Source: CAILUF01 sp964505265 (GTDB lineage: Bacteria; Pseudomonadota; Alphaproteobacteria; Rickettsiales; UBA1997). From it: a stretch of 64,000 nt of DNA. The notes below the pieces were generated by a model. That model was not told the DNA's origin and did not search any database. It saw only the letters and a list, made by a program, of their open reading frames with translations. A program made the translations under genes and the position numbers. The stretch lies in contig CAZDGN010000002.1 of assembly GCA_964505265.1 (NCBI GenBank), positions 1 to 64,000 on the forward strand. The letters are read 5' to 3'. How positions within the stretch are numbered: the stretch's first letter is position 1; each line of letters opens with the position of its first letter. Below are positions 34,107-42,312 of this stretch, one piece after another.

Positions 34107-35525
34107 TTACCTGCCATATAAATCATTAAAACGAACAATATCGTCTTCTTCTAAATAATTTCCAGTCTGAATCTCGATAATTTCAAGTGGCTCTTGTTGA
34201 TTATTTGATAATCGATGAATAGTTTCACGTGGAATAAAAGTTGATTGACTGGATTGCAAAGTGAAATTATTTTCACCAATATTTACATCGGCAATGCCTT
34301 TTACAACGACCCAATGTTCGGCTCGGTGATGATGTTTTTGTAAAGATAGGGAAGAATTTGGATTAACCACAATCTTTTTTACCTTGTAGTTTATGCCGAT
34401 ATTTATAATTTGAAATGAGCCCCAAGGTCGAATCGATTTGTTGGTTTTATGACATATTTCAGGCTGAAGTTCCGATATTTTTTTATATAAATTTTTAATT
34501 TGTGGTAAATCTTGGCGATTAATTATTAGGGTGGCATCGTCGGTTGAAATCACGAATAAATTTTCTAAATTATAAGTGGCAATCAGCTGATTTGGTGAAT
34601 AAATATAACATGATTTTGAATTGAGGGATATGATGTTGCCATTAAAAGAATTTCCATCTGGATCTTTTGGTGAATTCTGGTAAATCGATTGCCAAGTTCC
34701 AAGGTCGTCCCACTGGCAATTTAATGGAATAACTGCAATATTTTGGACTTTTTCCATAACTAAATAATCAATGGAAATATCGGGACATTTTTCAAAATAT
34801 TCTGTATTGAGTAAAATAAATTCATAGTCTTTTCTTGAGAATTCAAGCGCCTTCTGAGAATTAGTAAGTAATTCAGGATTCAAATTTAAAATATTATTTA
34901 GATAAAGATTTGAGTTTATGGCAAAAAAACCACAATTCCACAAAACATTGCCATTTTTTATTAGTTCATTTGCAAGTTTTTCGATAGGTTTTTCAATAAA
35001 TTTATTGATGTGATAAATCCCTGAATTTTCAGAAATTTCATCCCCAAAATTTATATAACCAAAATCACTCGAAGATAAAGTTGGTTTGTAGCCAAAAGTT
35101 ACAAAAAAATCTGCTAAATAATTTTTGGATAGCATTATGGAATTCTCAAATTCAATGTTGCCAGATATAAGATGATCGCTGGATAAAATCACCAAATTTG
35201 GAGAATATAAATTTTCGTTATCATTTGCAAATTTTGAGGCAATTGCAATTGCTGAGGCGGTACTTCTTGAAACTGGTTCTAAGATGATAGTAAATTTAAA
35301 AATCTTTATAGCTTGGAGTTGCGAGAGGGCTAAAAATCGATGTTCGTTGTTACAAATAATAATTGGCTCACAAAATATTTCAGAGTTAGAAACTCGCAAA
35401 ATGGTTTGTTGAAAAAGCGAATATTCTCCAAAAAAACTTGAAAATTGTTTTGGTAAAGAAGTTCTAGATACTGGCCACAGCCTCGTTCCAAAACCTCCTG
35501 CCAAAATTACGGGAGTAAAAATCAT
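34107..35525 (-). CDS. manC: Mannose-1-phosphate guanylyltransferase / mannose-6-phosphate isomerase
   Basis: Bifunctional type II enzyme making GDP-mannose. The nucleotidyltransferase domain opens with GGFGTRLWPVSR and SLPKQF (residues 11-28). The C-terminal cupin isomerase domain (about 350-472) has RPWGSFQII, QKHHHRAEHWVVVKG and the TFIPRETIHRL motif. Length 472 is standard. GDP-mannose would feed surface polysaccharide or glycan synthesis, though no other GDP-mannose gene is nearby. Order on the minus strand is thiE-like, manC, ccmB. Confidence 0.93.
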   Translation of the reverse strand: MIFTPVILAGGFGTRLWPVSRTSLPKQFSSFFGEYSLFQQTILRVSNSEIFCEPIIICNNEHRFLALSQLQAIKIFKFTIILEPVSRSTASAIAIASKFANDNENLYSPNLVILSSDHLISGNIEFENSIMLSKNYLADFFVTFGYKPTLSSSDFGYINFGDEISENSGIYHINKFIEKPIEKLANELIKNGNVLWNCGFFAINSNLYLNNILNLNPELLTNSQKALEFSRKDYEFILLNTEYFEKCPDISIDYLVMEKVQNIAVIPLNCQWDDLGTWQSIYQNSPKDPDGNSFNGNIISLNSKSCYIYSPNQLIATYNLENLFVISTDDATLIINRQDLPQIKNLYKKISELQPEICHKTNKSIRPWGSFQIINIGINYKVKKIVVNPNSSLSLQKHHHRAEHWVVVKGIADVNIGENNFTLQSSQSTFIPRETIHRLSNNQQEPLEIIEIQTGNYLEEDDIVRFNDLYGR

Positions 35526-35531
35526 ATACTA

Positions 35532-36155
35532 TTAAAAAAAATCAATGGCTCCGAAGCCTTTAATATTAACCTTATTTAGTCTTGATAAATTTTGCAAATT
35601 AATTCCGCCAAGTGGCAAAATATTATCGATATTAAATTTACTTTCAGCAATTTTTTTATATTTTATAAAATTGAAAAAACCAATATTGTAAGCAGAATTA
35701 TGCGTGGAAGTAGGAAAAATCGGTGATAGAAAAATAAAATTTGGTTGCATAATTCTTGCCAATTTTAACGACATCAAAGAATGGATTGAGAGCGATATTT
35801 TACAGCCAATTTTTTTTAATTTGTATGATTCTAAAAAAAAAGATTTGTTCGATTTGTTAAAATCATAATCGGAATAATGAATATTTTTAATGCGAAAATC
35901 ATGAGCCAAATAGGGGTTTTTGCCAATGAAAACTGAACTTCTTTTAATTAAATTTGAGGAAATAATATTTTTAAGAATTTGCTGTTTTTCAATATTGGTT
36001 TTATCGTAATATCTAAAAATAATATTGCAGTTTTTGGGTAAATTTTTAAGAACTTGATTTAGATTAGAGGTCTTATTAGAATCGGTAAAATAAAATATCA
36101 AATTATTGCAATTTTGAGATAATTTTTTTAATTCAAATTTTCGACGAAAACTCAT
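35532..36155 (-). CDS. Thiamine-phosphate synthase-like protein (ThiE/TenI fold)
   Basis: A ThiE/TenI-type TIM-barrel of 207 residues from the ATG at 36155. The best family matches are LSPIFPTSTHNSAYNIG (the pyrophosphate-loop region) and LPLGGINLQNL near the C-terminus. The N-terminal third is divergent and several ThiE substrate residues cannot be placed. It may therefore be a ThiE paralogue rather than the true synthase. Its start codon shares CATG with the start of divergent yggS. An upstream ATG at 36197 would overlap yggS further and is less likely. Confidence 0.7.
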   Translation of the reverse strand: MSFRRKFELKKLSQNCNNLIFYFTDSNKTSNLNQVLKNLPKNCNIIFRYYDKTNIEKQQILKNIISSNLIKRSSVFIGKNPYLAHDFRIKNIHYSDYDFNKSNKSFFLESYKLKKIGCKISLSIHSLMSLKLARIMQPNFIFLSPIFPTSTHNSAYNIGFFNFIKYKKIAESKFNIDNILPLGGINLQNLSRLNKVNIKGFGAIDFF

Positions 36156-36813
36156 GATTGAAAGAAACCTATTAACAATTAAAGACAATATTGCCAAAGC
36201 TTGTAAAAATTATCAAAGAAATATTGATGACATTAACATTGTTGCAGTTTCTAAAACTATTGCAATAGAAAAAATTGAGCAGGCTATTGCTTTAGGAATT
36301 ACCAATTTTGGTGAAAATTATTTACAAGAAGCCAAAGAAAAATGGCTAGATCTAAAAGTGAAATATCCAAATGTTAAATTACATTTTATTGGGCATATGC
36401 AAAGCAATAAAGTTAAAGATGCCTTTATGATTTTTGATTGCATTCAATCGGTTGATTCGATAAATTTGGCGAATGAAATTGTAAAATATCAAAATAAATT
36501 TCAAAAAATTATGCCAATTTTTATCCAAATTAATATTGGCAATGAGGCACAAAAATCGGGAGTTAAAATTGAACAAGCAAATGAATTTATTAGATTTTGT
36601 AAAAATGATTTAAATCTTGAGGTTAAGGGTTTGATGGCAGTCCCACCGAGCGATAAAAATCCAGCTCCATTTTTTGCTCTTTTAAAAAAAATTGCAACCG
36701 AAAATGGGCTTAAAGAATTGTCAATGGGAATGAGTTTGGACTATGATATTGCTATAGCATTGGGGTCAAATTATGTAAGAATTGGAACTGCATTATTTGG
36801 AAGTAGGGTGTAA
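36154..36813 (+). CDS. yggS: YggS/PLPBP-family pyridoxal-phosphate protein
   Basis: A 219-residue PLP-binding protein involved in vitamin B6 and amino-acid homeostasis, with no known catalytic reaction. The PLP lysine is K34 in VAVSKTIA, followed by GITNFGENYLQEAKEKW and HFIGHMQSNK. The C-terminal SMGMSLDYDIAIALGSNYVRIGTALFG matches the phosphate-binding end in two consecutive blocks. It is divergent from the thiE-like gene with overlapping start codons. Confidence 0.94.
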   Translation: MIERNLLTIKDNIAKACKNYQRNIDDINIVAVSKTIAIEKIEQAIALGITNFGENYLQEAKEKWLDLKVKYPNVKLHFIGHMQSNKVKDAFMIFDCIQSVDSINLANEIVKYQNKFQKIMPIFIQINIGNEAQKSGVKIEQANEFIRFCKNDLNLEVKGLMAVPPSDKNPAPFFALLKKIATENGLKELSMGMSLDYDIAIALGSNYVRIGTALFGSRV

Positions 36814-36926
36814 ATAATAAAAATTTATCTTGAAATAACTACTAAATATAATTTATAATGAAAAAACAAAATTTTTTAAATATCAAATTATTTCGGTAGT
36901 TAAAATAAATTTTTGATAAATTATTA

Positions 36927-37003
36927 GAGCCCGTAGCTCAGCTGGATAGAGCAACAGCCTTCTAAGCTGTGGGTCGAACGTTCGAATCGTTTCGGGCTCA
37001 CCA
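36927..37003 (+). tRNA. tRNA-Arg (anticodon TCT)
   Basis: The 7-base acceptor stem GAGCCCG/CGGGCTC pairs perfectly. The D-arm TAGCTCAGCTGGATAGAGC, the anticodon stem CAGC/GCTG with loop CTTCTAA (anticodon TCT, reading AGA) and the TTCGAAT T-loop are all present. The CCA end is encoded at 37001-37003. AGA is a favoured arginine codon in a genome this A/T-rich. A terminator follows directly. Confidence 0.97.
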
Positions 37004-37010
37004 ATTAAAG

Positions 37011-37041
37011 ATTGTATAAAAAACACTATACAATATTTTTT
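37011..37041 (+). terminator. Rho-independent terminator after tRNA-Arg
   Basis: The 8-base stem ATTGTATA/TATACAAT (37011-37018 and 37027-37034) is followed by ATTTTTT. It lies eight bases after the tRNA end and before glnA. Confidence 0.8.
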
Positions 37042-37128
37042 AGATATGTTAAAAATATATTCCCATCTAGAAATTTTATCAAAAATTCTAAGTTTTTTAC
37101 AAAAATATCAAATAAATTTAAATAAAAT

Positions 37129-38547
37129 ATGTCTAAAAATTCTGCGGTTAATGCTATATTTGAGGTTATTAAAAATAACGAAATAAAATTTGTGGATTTT
37201 CGCTTCACCGATTATGCTGGTCAATGGTTGCATATCACTCATTGTGCTGATCAAGTTGATGAAGATGCTTTGGTTAAGGGTGTTGCCTTTGACGGCTCTT
37301 CAGTTAATGCTTGGAAAGCAATTAATGAATCAGATATGATTTTAATGCCAAATTTAAAAGATTATTTTGTCGATCCATTTTCAACTCATCCAACTTTAGT
37401 TATAACATGCGATGTAATCGAACCTGCAACCAATAATGGATATGATCGTGACCCTAGATTTACGGCCAAAAAAGCCGAAGAATATTTACAAAAATGTGGA
37501 TATGGTGATGTTGCCTATTTTGGTCCAGAACCAGAATTTTTCGTATTCGATGATGTAAGATTTGAAGCATCAAGCTATGGAAATTTTTATAAAATTGATT
37601 CACAAGAGGCTCCGCACAACACTGCCAAAGATGAAGAGGGAAAGAATCTTGGAAGAAGAGTTGGGGTTAAGGGTGCTTATTTTGCTCCAACACCTATCGA
37701 TACTGGTCAAGATTTGAGAGCAGAAATTATCGAGGCAATGAGACAAGTTGGTCTTACTCCAATTTTGCATCATCATGAAGTTGCCACATCGCAATTTGAA
37801 ATTGGCTTTAAATATTCAACTCTGGTTGGAACTGGTGATAATATTCAAAAATTCAAATATGTAGTTCATAATGTTTGCCATGCTTTTGGCAAAACTGCAA
37901 CCTTTATGCCAAAACCAATATATGGCGATAATGGTTCTGGAATGCATGTGCATCAATCAATTTGGAAAAATGGAAAAAATCTATTTGCTGGAAATGATCA
38001 TGCTAGCTTATCCCAATTGGCACTATATTACATCGGCGGAATTATCAAACATGCAAGAGCTATAAATGCTTTTTCAAATGCCACAACTAACAGCTATAAA
38101 AGATTAGTCCCTGGATATGAAGCTCCAGTATTATTAGCATATTCAGCTAAAAATCGTTCAGCTTCCATTCGTATTCCGCATGTTACCAATGAAAATGCCA
38201 GAAGAATTGAGGCAAGATTCCCTGATCCCGCATCAAATCCTTATTTAACATGTGCCGCTTTAATGATGGCGGGTCTTGACGGGATTGCTAACAAAATCCA
38301 TCCTGGAGAGCCAAAAAATCAAGATTTATATCATTCAAATGATCCAGAAGTTTTGAAAATCCCAACAGTAGCTAAATCTCTTAGAGACGCTTTAAGTGAA
38401 CTTGATAAGGATCGTGAATTTTTGCTTAAAGGTAATGTGTTTACTAATGAGCAAATAGATGCTTATATTGAGCTTAAACTCAAAGAGGCAGATAAATATG
38501 AACAAATGCCACATCCAATTGAATTTGAAATGTATTACAATAACTAA
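37129..38547 (+). CDS. glnA: Glutamine synthetase type I
   Basis: Dodecameric ammonia-assimilating enzyme. Visible motifs are VAFDGSSVNAW (residues 52-62), the metal site GPEPEFFVF (132-140), the catalytic NGSGMHVHQS (268-277) and the ATP-site arginines near RIPHV. The adenylylation tyrosine is conserved as Y401 in NQDLYHS, so control by GlnE could apply if that enzyme exists. Length 472 is standard. purK overlaps its stop (TAATG). It is preceded by tRNA-Arg and its terminator. Confidence 0.97.
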   Translation: MSKNSAVNAIFEVIKNNEIKFVDFRFTDYAGQWLHITHCADQVDEDALVKGVAFDGSSVNAWKAINESDMILMPNLKDYFVDPFSTHPTLVITCDVIEPATNNGYDRDPRFTAKKAEEYLQKCGYGDVAYFGPEPEFFVFDDVRFEASSYGNFYKIDSQEAPHNTAKDEEGKNLGRRVGVKGAYFAPTPIDTGQDLRAEIIEAMRQVGLTPILHHHEVATSQFEIGFKYSTLVGTGDNIQKFKYVVHNVCHAFGKTATFMPKPIYGDNGSGMHVHQSIWKNGKNLFAGNDHASLSQLALYYIGGIIKHARAINAFSNATTNSYKRLVPGYEAPVLLAYSAKNRSASIRIPHVTNENARRIEARFPDPASNPYLTCAALMMAGLDGIANKIHPGEPKNQDLYHSNDPEVLKIPTVAKSLRDALSELDKDREFLLKGNVFTNEQIDAYIELKLKEADKYEQMPHPIEFEMYYNN

Positions 38548-39590
38548 TGAAAACAATAGGAATTATCGGTGGTGGTCAACTCGGAAGAATGATTTGTTTT
38601 GAGGCTCACAAAATGGGCTTCAAAACAGTAATTTTTACTGATCAAGAAAATTCTCCAGCCAGCTATGTAACTAATAAAACCATAGTCGGAGATTACTATG
38701 ATGAAAAATTAATAAATGAGTTTGTAAATCAAGTAGACCTTGTCACTTTTGAGTTTGAAAATATTCCATATTTACCTGTTAAAAACATCGCCGAAAAAAA
38801 ACCTTTATATCCGAGTTCAGAAGTTTTAAAAATAACCCAAAATCGACTATTAGAAAAAAAATTCCTTAACAAAATTGGTGTCAAAACCACTGAATATATT
38901 GAGATAAATAATTTAAGTGATTTAGAAGCTGGAATTGCTAAATTCAAAAAAGCGATTCTTAAAACGGTGGTTATGGGATATGATGGCAAGGGGCAATATG
39001 TAATAAACGAAGGCGATAATTTAGCTGAAATTTTGCAAAAAAATAATCATCAAATGCCAATGATTTTAGAAAAATTTTGTAAATTTGAATGTGAAATATC
39101 AGTTATAGTAGCCAGATCAATTGATGGCGAGATTAAATGTTATGAGCCATTGACCAATATCCATAAAAATGGTATTTTAAGCAGAAGTATTTATCCTGCA
39201 AAATTATCGGTTCCGCAAATTGAAAAAAGCAAAAAATATGCCGAGACCATAGCCAAAGAGATTGATTTAATTGGGGTTATGGCGGTTGAATATTTTGTTT
39301 TAGATAATAAGGTTTTGGTAAATGAGTTAGCGCCTAGACCGCATAATTCAGGACATTTTTCGATGGATGCTTGCATTACCTCACAATTTGAGCAGTTAAT
39401 TAGGGCGATATCGGGTTACAAACTTGGCGATGTTCGCTTTCACTCACGCGGACAAATGATAAATTTAATTGGCTCAGATATTGCGGAAATTGAAAATTAC
39501 AAAACTAATCCAAAGGCAAAAATTCATTGCTATGGAAAGCATGATATCCTTGAGGGAAGAAAAATGGGGCATATAAATCTTTTGAAATAA
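38547..39590 (+). CDS. purK: 5-(carboxyamino)imidazole ribonucleotide synthase
   Basis: ATP-grasp enzyme of purine synthesis that carboxylates AIR with bicarbonate. The N-terminal GIIGGGQLGRMI and the ATP-grasp core (TVVMGYDGKGQYVI, then VNELAPRPHNSGHFSMDAC) are diagnostic. Length 347 is normal. Its ATG shares one base with the glnA stop, so the two are translationally coupled. The usual partner purE is not here. Glutamine from GlnA is consumed several times in purine synthesis, which gives the pairing some logic. Confidence 0.95.
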   Translation: MKTIGIIGGGQLGRMICFEAHKMGFKTVIFTDQENSPASYVTNKTIVGDYYDEKLINEFVNQVDLVTFEFENIPYLPVKNIAEKKPLYPSSEVLKITQNRLLEKKFLNKIGVKTTEYIEINNLSDLEAGIAKFKKAILKTVVMGYDGKGQYVINEGDNLAEILQKNNHQMPMILEKFCKFECEISVIVARSIDGEIKCYEPLTNIHKNGILSRSIYPAKLSVPQIEKSKKYAETIAKEIDLIGVMAVEYFVLDNKVLVNELAPRPHNSGHFSMDACITSQFEQLIRAISGYKLGDVRFHSRGQMINLIGSDIAEIENYKTNPKAKIHCYGKHDILEGRKMGHINLLK

Positions 39591-39705
39591 TCGTTGGATT
39601 TAGGACTAAAATTTTTGCTTGCCAATAAATGATTTAAAATTTAAAATTAATAAATTATTAAAACCTATCAAATTCTTTTGATATAAATTTACTTATTAAC
39701 AAATT

Positions 39706-41130
39706 ATGACAAATACTGGAAAAGTTACGCAAATTATCTCCGCAGTTGTTGATGTGGAGTTCGAGTCAGGTGAATTACCGGCAATTTATAACGCTTTAGA
39801 AGTTTTAAATGAAGGAAAAAAATTAATTCTTGAAGTTGCTCTTCACATTGGTGAAAAAACCGTTAGAACAATTGCTATGGATTCAACTGATGGCTTAACT
39901 CGTGGTGCTATCGTTAAAGATTTAGGAAAGCCAATTTCAGTTCCAGTTGGTGAGGCTACTTTGGGCAGAATTATGAACGTTATTGGTGAACCAATTGATG
40001 AAAAAGGCGAAATTAATTGCAAAGAATTATTTCCAATTCATGCTCAAGCTCCGCTATTGGTTGATCAAGCTACTGAAACTGAAATTTTGGAAACCGGAAT
40101 TAAAGTTATTGATTTATTAGCTCCTTATTCAAAAGGTGGAAAAATTGGTTTATTTGGCGGTGCTGGTGTTGGAAAAACCGTTTTAATTATGGAATTAATT
40201 AATAACGTTGCCAAAGCTCATAGTGGATATTCGGTATTTGCTGGCGTTGGAGAAAGAACTCGTGAAGGTAATGATTTATATCATGAAATGATTGATTCTG
40301 GAGTTATTGATACTAATAATTTTAAAAATTCAAAAGTTGCTTTAGTCTACGGACAAATGAATGAACCTCCTGGAGCTCGTGCTAGAGTTGCTTTAACAGG
40401 TTTAACTCAAGCTGAATATTTCCGTGATAAAGAGGGTAGGGATGTATTATTCTTTATCGATAATATTTTCCGCTTCACTCAAGCTGGATCTGAAGTTTCC
40501 GCACTTTTAGGTCGTATTCCATCTGCAGTAGGTTATCAACCAACATTAGCTACTGAAATGGGTGCAATGCAAGAAAGAATTACTTCTACAAAAAATGGTT
40601 CAATTACATCAGTACAGGCAATTTATGTTCCTGCCGACGATCTTACTGACCCAGCTCCAGCTACATCTTTTTCTCATCTTGATGCCACAACAGTTTTATC
40701 TAGACAAATTGCTGAAATTGGAATTTATCCAGCAGTAGATCCACTAGATTCTACATCAAGAATTCTTGACCCAAGAATTGTTGGACATGAACATTATAAT
40801 GTAGCCAGAGAAGTTCAGAAAATTCTTCAAGCATATAAATCATTGCAAGATATTATTGCAATTCTTGGTATGGATGAGCTATCTGAAGAAGATAAATTAA
40901 CTGTCGCTAGAGCCAGAAAAATTCAAAGATTCTTATCGCAACCGTTCCATGTCGCCGAAGTATTTACAGGAGCTCCTGGTAAGTTAGTAGCATTAAAGGA
41001 CACTATTAGTGGTTTTAAAGCTATTTGCTCTGGTGACTATGACTATCTTCCGGAATCGGCATTTTATATGGTTGGTAACATTGACGAGGCTATTGCCAAA
41101 GGTGAAAAACTTCTTAACGACAATAAATAA
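39706..41130 (+). CDS. atpD: ATP synthase beta subunit
   Basis: Catalytic subunit of F1. P-loop GGAGVGKTVL, the catalytic glutamate region GVGERTREGNDLYHEM, and the DELSEEDKLTVARARKIQ segment (which includes the DELSEED motif) are all present. Length 474 is standard. It is followed after two bases by atpC. The rest of F1 (atpH, atpA, atpG) lies 17-20 kb away on the opposite strand, so the F1 operon has been split between gamma and beta. Confidence 0.98.
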   Translation: MTNTGKVTQIISAVVDVEFESGELPAIYNALEVLNEGKKLILEVALHIGEKTVRTIAMDSTDGLTRGAIVKDLGKPISVPVGEATLGRIMNVIGEPIDEKGEINCKELFPIHAQAPLLVDQATETEILETGIKVIDLLAPYSKGGKIGLFGGAGVGKTVLIMELINNVAKAHSGYSVFAGVGERTREGNDLYHEMIDSGVIDTNNFKNSKVALVYGQMNEPPGARARVALTGLTQAEYFRDKEGRDVLFFIDNIFRFTQAGSEVSALLGRIPSAVGYQPTLATEMGAMQERITSTKNGSITSVQAIYVPADDLTDPAPATSFSHLDATTVLSRQIAEIGIYPAVDPLDSTSRILDPRIVGHEHYNVAREVQKILQAYKSLQDIIAILGMDELSEEDKLTVARARKIQRFLSQPFHVAEVFTGAPGKLVALKDTISGFKAICSGDYDYLPESAFYMVGNIDEAIAKGEKLLNDNK

Positions 41131-41132
41131 TT

Positions 41133-41384
41133 ATGAACAATTTAAATGTTGAAATTGTGTCAATTGAGGGTGTAATCTTTTCAGGATTATGCTCTCAAGT
41201 TGTTGTTCCATCAATATCTGGAGATATGGGTATTATGAATCAACATGAGGCTTTTATCGTAAAATTAAAAGATGGCGAGATTGGCATTTATGATGAAAAA
41301 AATGCAAATATAAAAAATTTCAAAATCCAATCAGGCTACGCAGAAATGACTAGCCAAGATAAATTAACGATAATACTAAATTAA
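41133..41384 (+). CDS. atpC: ATP synthase epsilon subunit, beta-sandwich domain only
   Basis: An 83-residue protein matching only the N-terminal beta-sandwich of epsilon (VEIVSIEGVIFSG, then VPSISGDMGIMNQHEAFI). The C-terminal two-helix domain that inhibits ATP hydrolysis in many bacteria is absent; typical epsilon subunits have 130-140 residues. The frame ends cleanly in TAA with no leftover coding sequence visible downstream. The subunit should still bind gamma and the c-ring. It is coupled to atpD. Confidence 0.92.
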   Translation: MNNLNVEIVSIEGVIFSGLCSQVVVPSISGDMGIMNQHEAFIVKLKDGEIGIYDEKNANIKNFKIQSGYAEMTSQDKLTIILN

Positions 41385-41570
41385 TTCGACTTGATTTAAT
41401 TGCAAAAATCAAATTTTAAACCCATTTAATTTATAAAAATTAAAATTCTTTATTTGAAGATAAGTATAAATCAAAAATAAACTATCATAAATTTCGTTTT
41501 CACAAAATATAATTTGTAAAATGAAATCCCCCTAATTAAATAATCGAAAAAGAAATAAATTACAATTAAA

Positions 41571-42311
41571 CTAAAAGTTGGAATTAGCAAATTCGAGATT
41601 TTGGGGGGTGCCAATATGAAAATATTTTCCTCTTAGTTCAAGACCATTGATGCGATTTAAAATTAAATCCTTGCCAACTGATCTTTTGTAGAATTCGGCT
41701 ACTGAAAAGTTTTTGATATGAGGATTATTTATCGCAAAATTTTTCAAAATTAGGGGATTAATTACCTGCATTCCAACATAAACATGGCTTAATTTTGAAC
41801 CATAAAAATTAAAATCTCTTTGCAGTGAATTTCCGATAAGGTTAAAGTCGCCATTTCCATCATAACCAAAGAAATCGGTGGTTTTTTTTAGACCAAGTAG
41901 AAAATCACAATCACTTGATAAAAAATTTTCATATAGATAATTTAAATCAGAAAAATTATTGTGATCATGCCATAAGACATCACCATTTAGGGTTATCAAA
42001 GGTTTATACAAATCAATTTTATCGAGGGCGAAAATTAATCCTCCTCCTGTTTCAATTTTATCATACTCTTTAGATAAAATTATTTTGGGATTATTTTGGT
42101 TTTTTACAAATTTTTCAAATTCAGCAGATAAATAAAAACAATTAATAAAAATTCTTTGAATTGAAGGAATTTTTTGTAAATTATCTAAAATTCTAGATAA
42201 AATTGAGAAACCCTTTACCTCTAAAAGAGGCTTTGGAGTTGAAGCGGTGAGGGGCATCATTCTTTCGCCACGACCTGCACAAAAGATAAAAACTTGAGAA
42301 ATTTTACTCAT
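41571..42311 (-). CDS. Nucleotidyltransferase, MurU-like (sugar-1-phosphate)
   Basis: A 246-residue sugar nucleotidyltransferase starting MSKISQVFIFCAGRGERM. The signature is CAGRGERMMPLTASTPKPLL, with LNGDVLW for metal binding. The closest family by length and motif is MurU, which makes UDP-MurNAc from MurNAc-1-phosphate in wall recycling, or a mannose-1-phosphate guanylyltransferase. The usual MurU partner kinase AmgK is not adjacent. The longer frame from 42353 overlaps the upstream ABC gene and is rejected. It begins one base after that gene's stop. Confidence 0.78.
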   Translation of the reverse strand: MSKISQVFIFCAGRGERMMPLTASTPKPLLEVKGFSILSRILDNLQKIPSIQRIFINCFYLSAEFEKFVKNQNNPKIILSKEYDKIETGGGLIFALDKIDLYKPLITLNGDVLWHDHNNFSDLNYLYENFLSSDCDFLLGLKKTTDFFGYDGNGDFNLIGNSLQRDFNFYGSKLSHVYVGMQVINPLILKNFAINNPHIKNFSVAEFYKRSVGKDLILNRINGLELRGKYFHIGTPQNLEFANSNF

Positions 42312-42312
42312 A

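Noticed and set aside
41425..41444. Terminator after atpC
   Set aside because: TTTAATTT/AAATTAAA forms a weak A/T-only stem without a proper T-tract; a chance palindrome is as likely.
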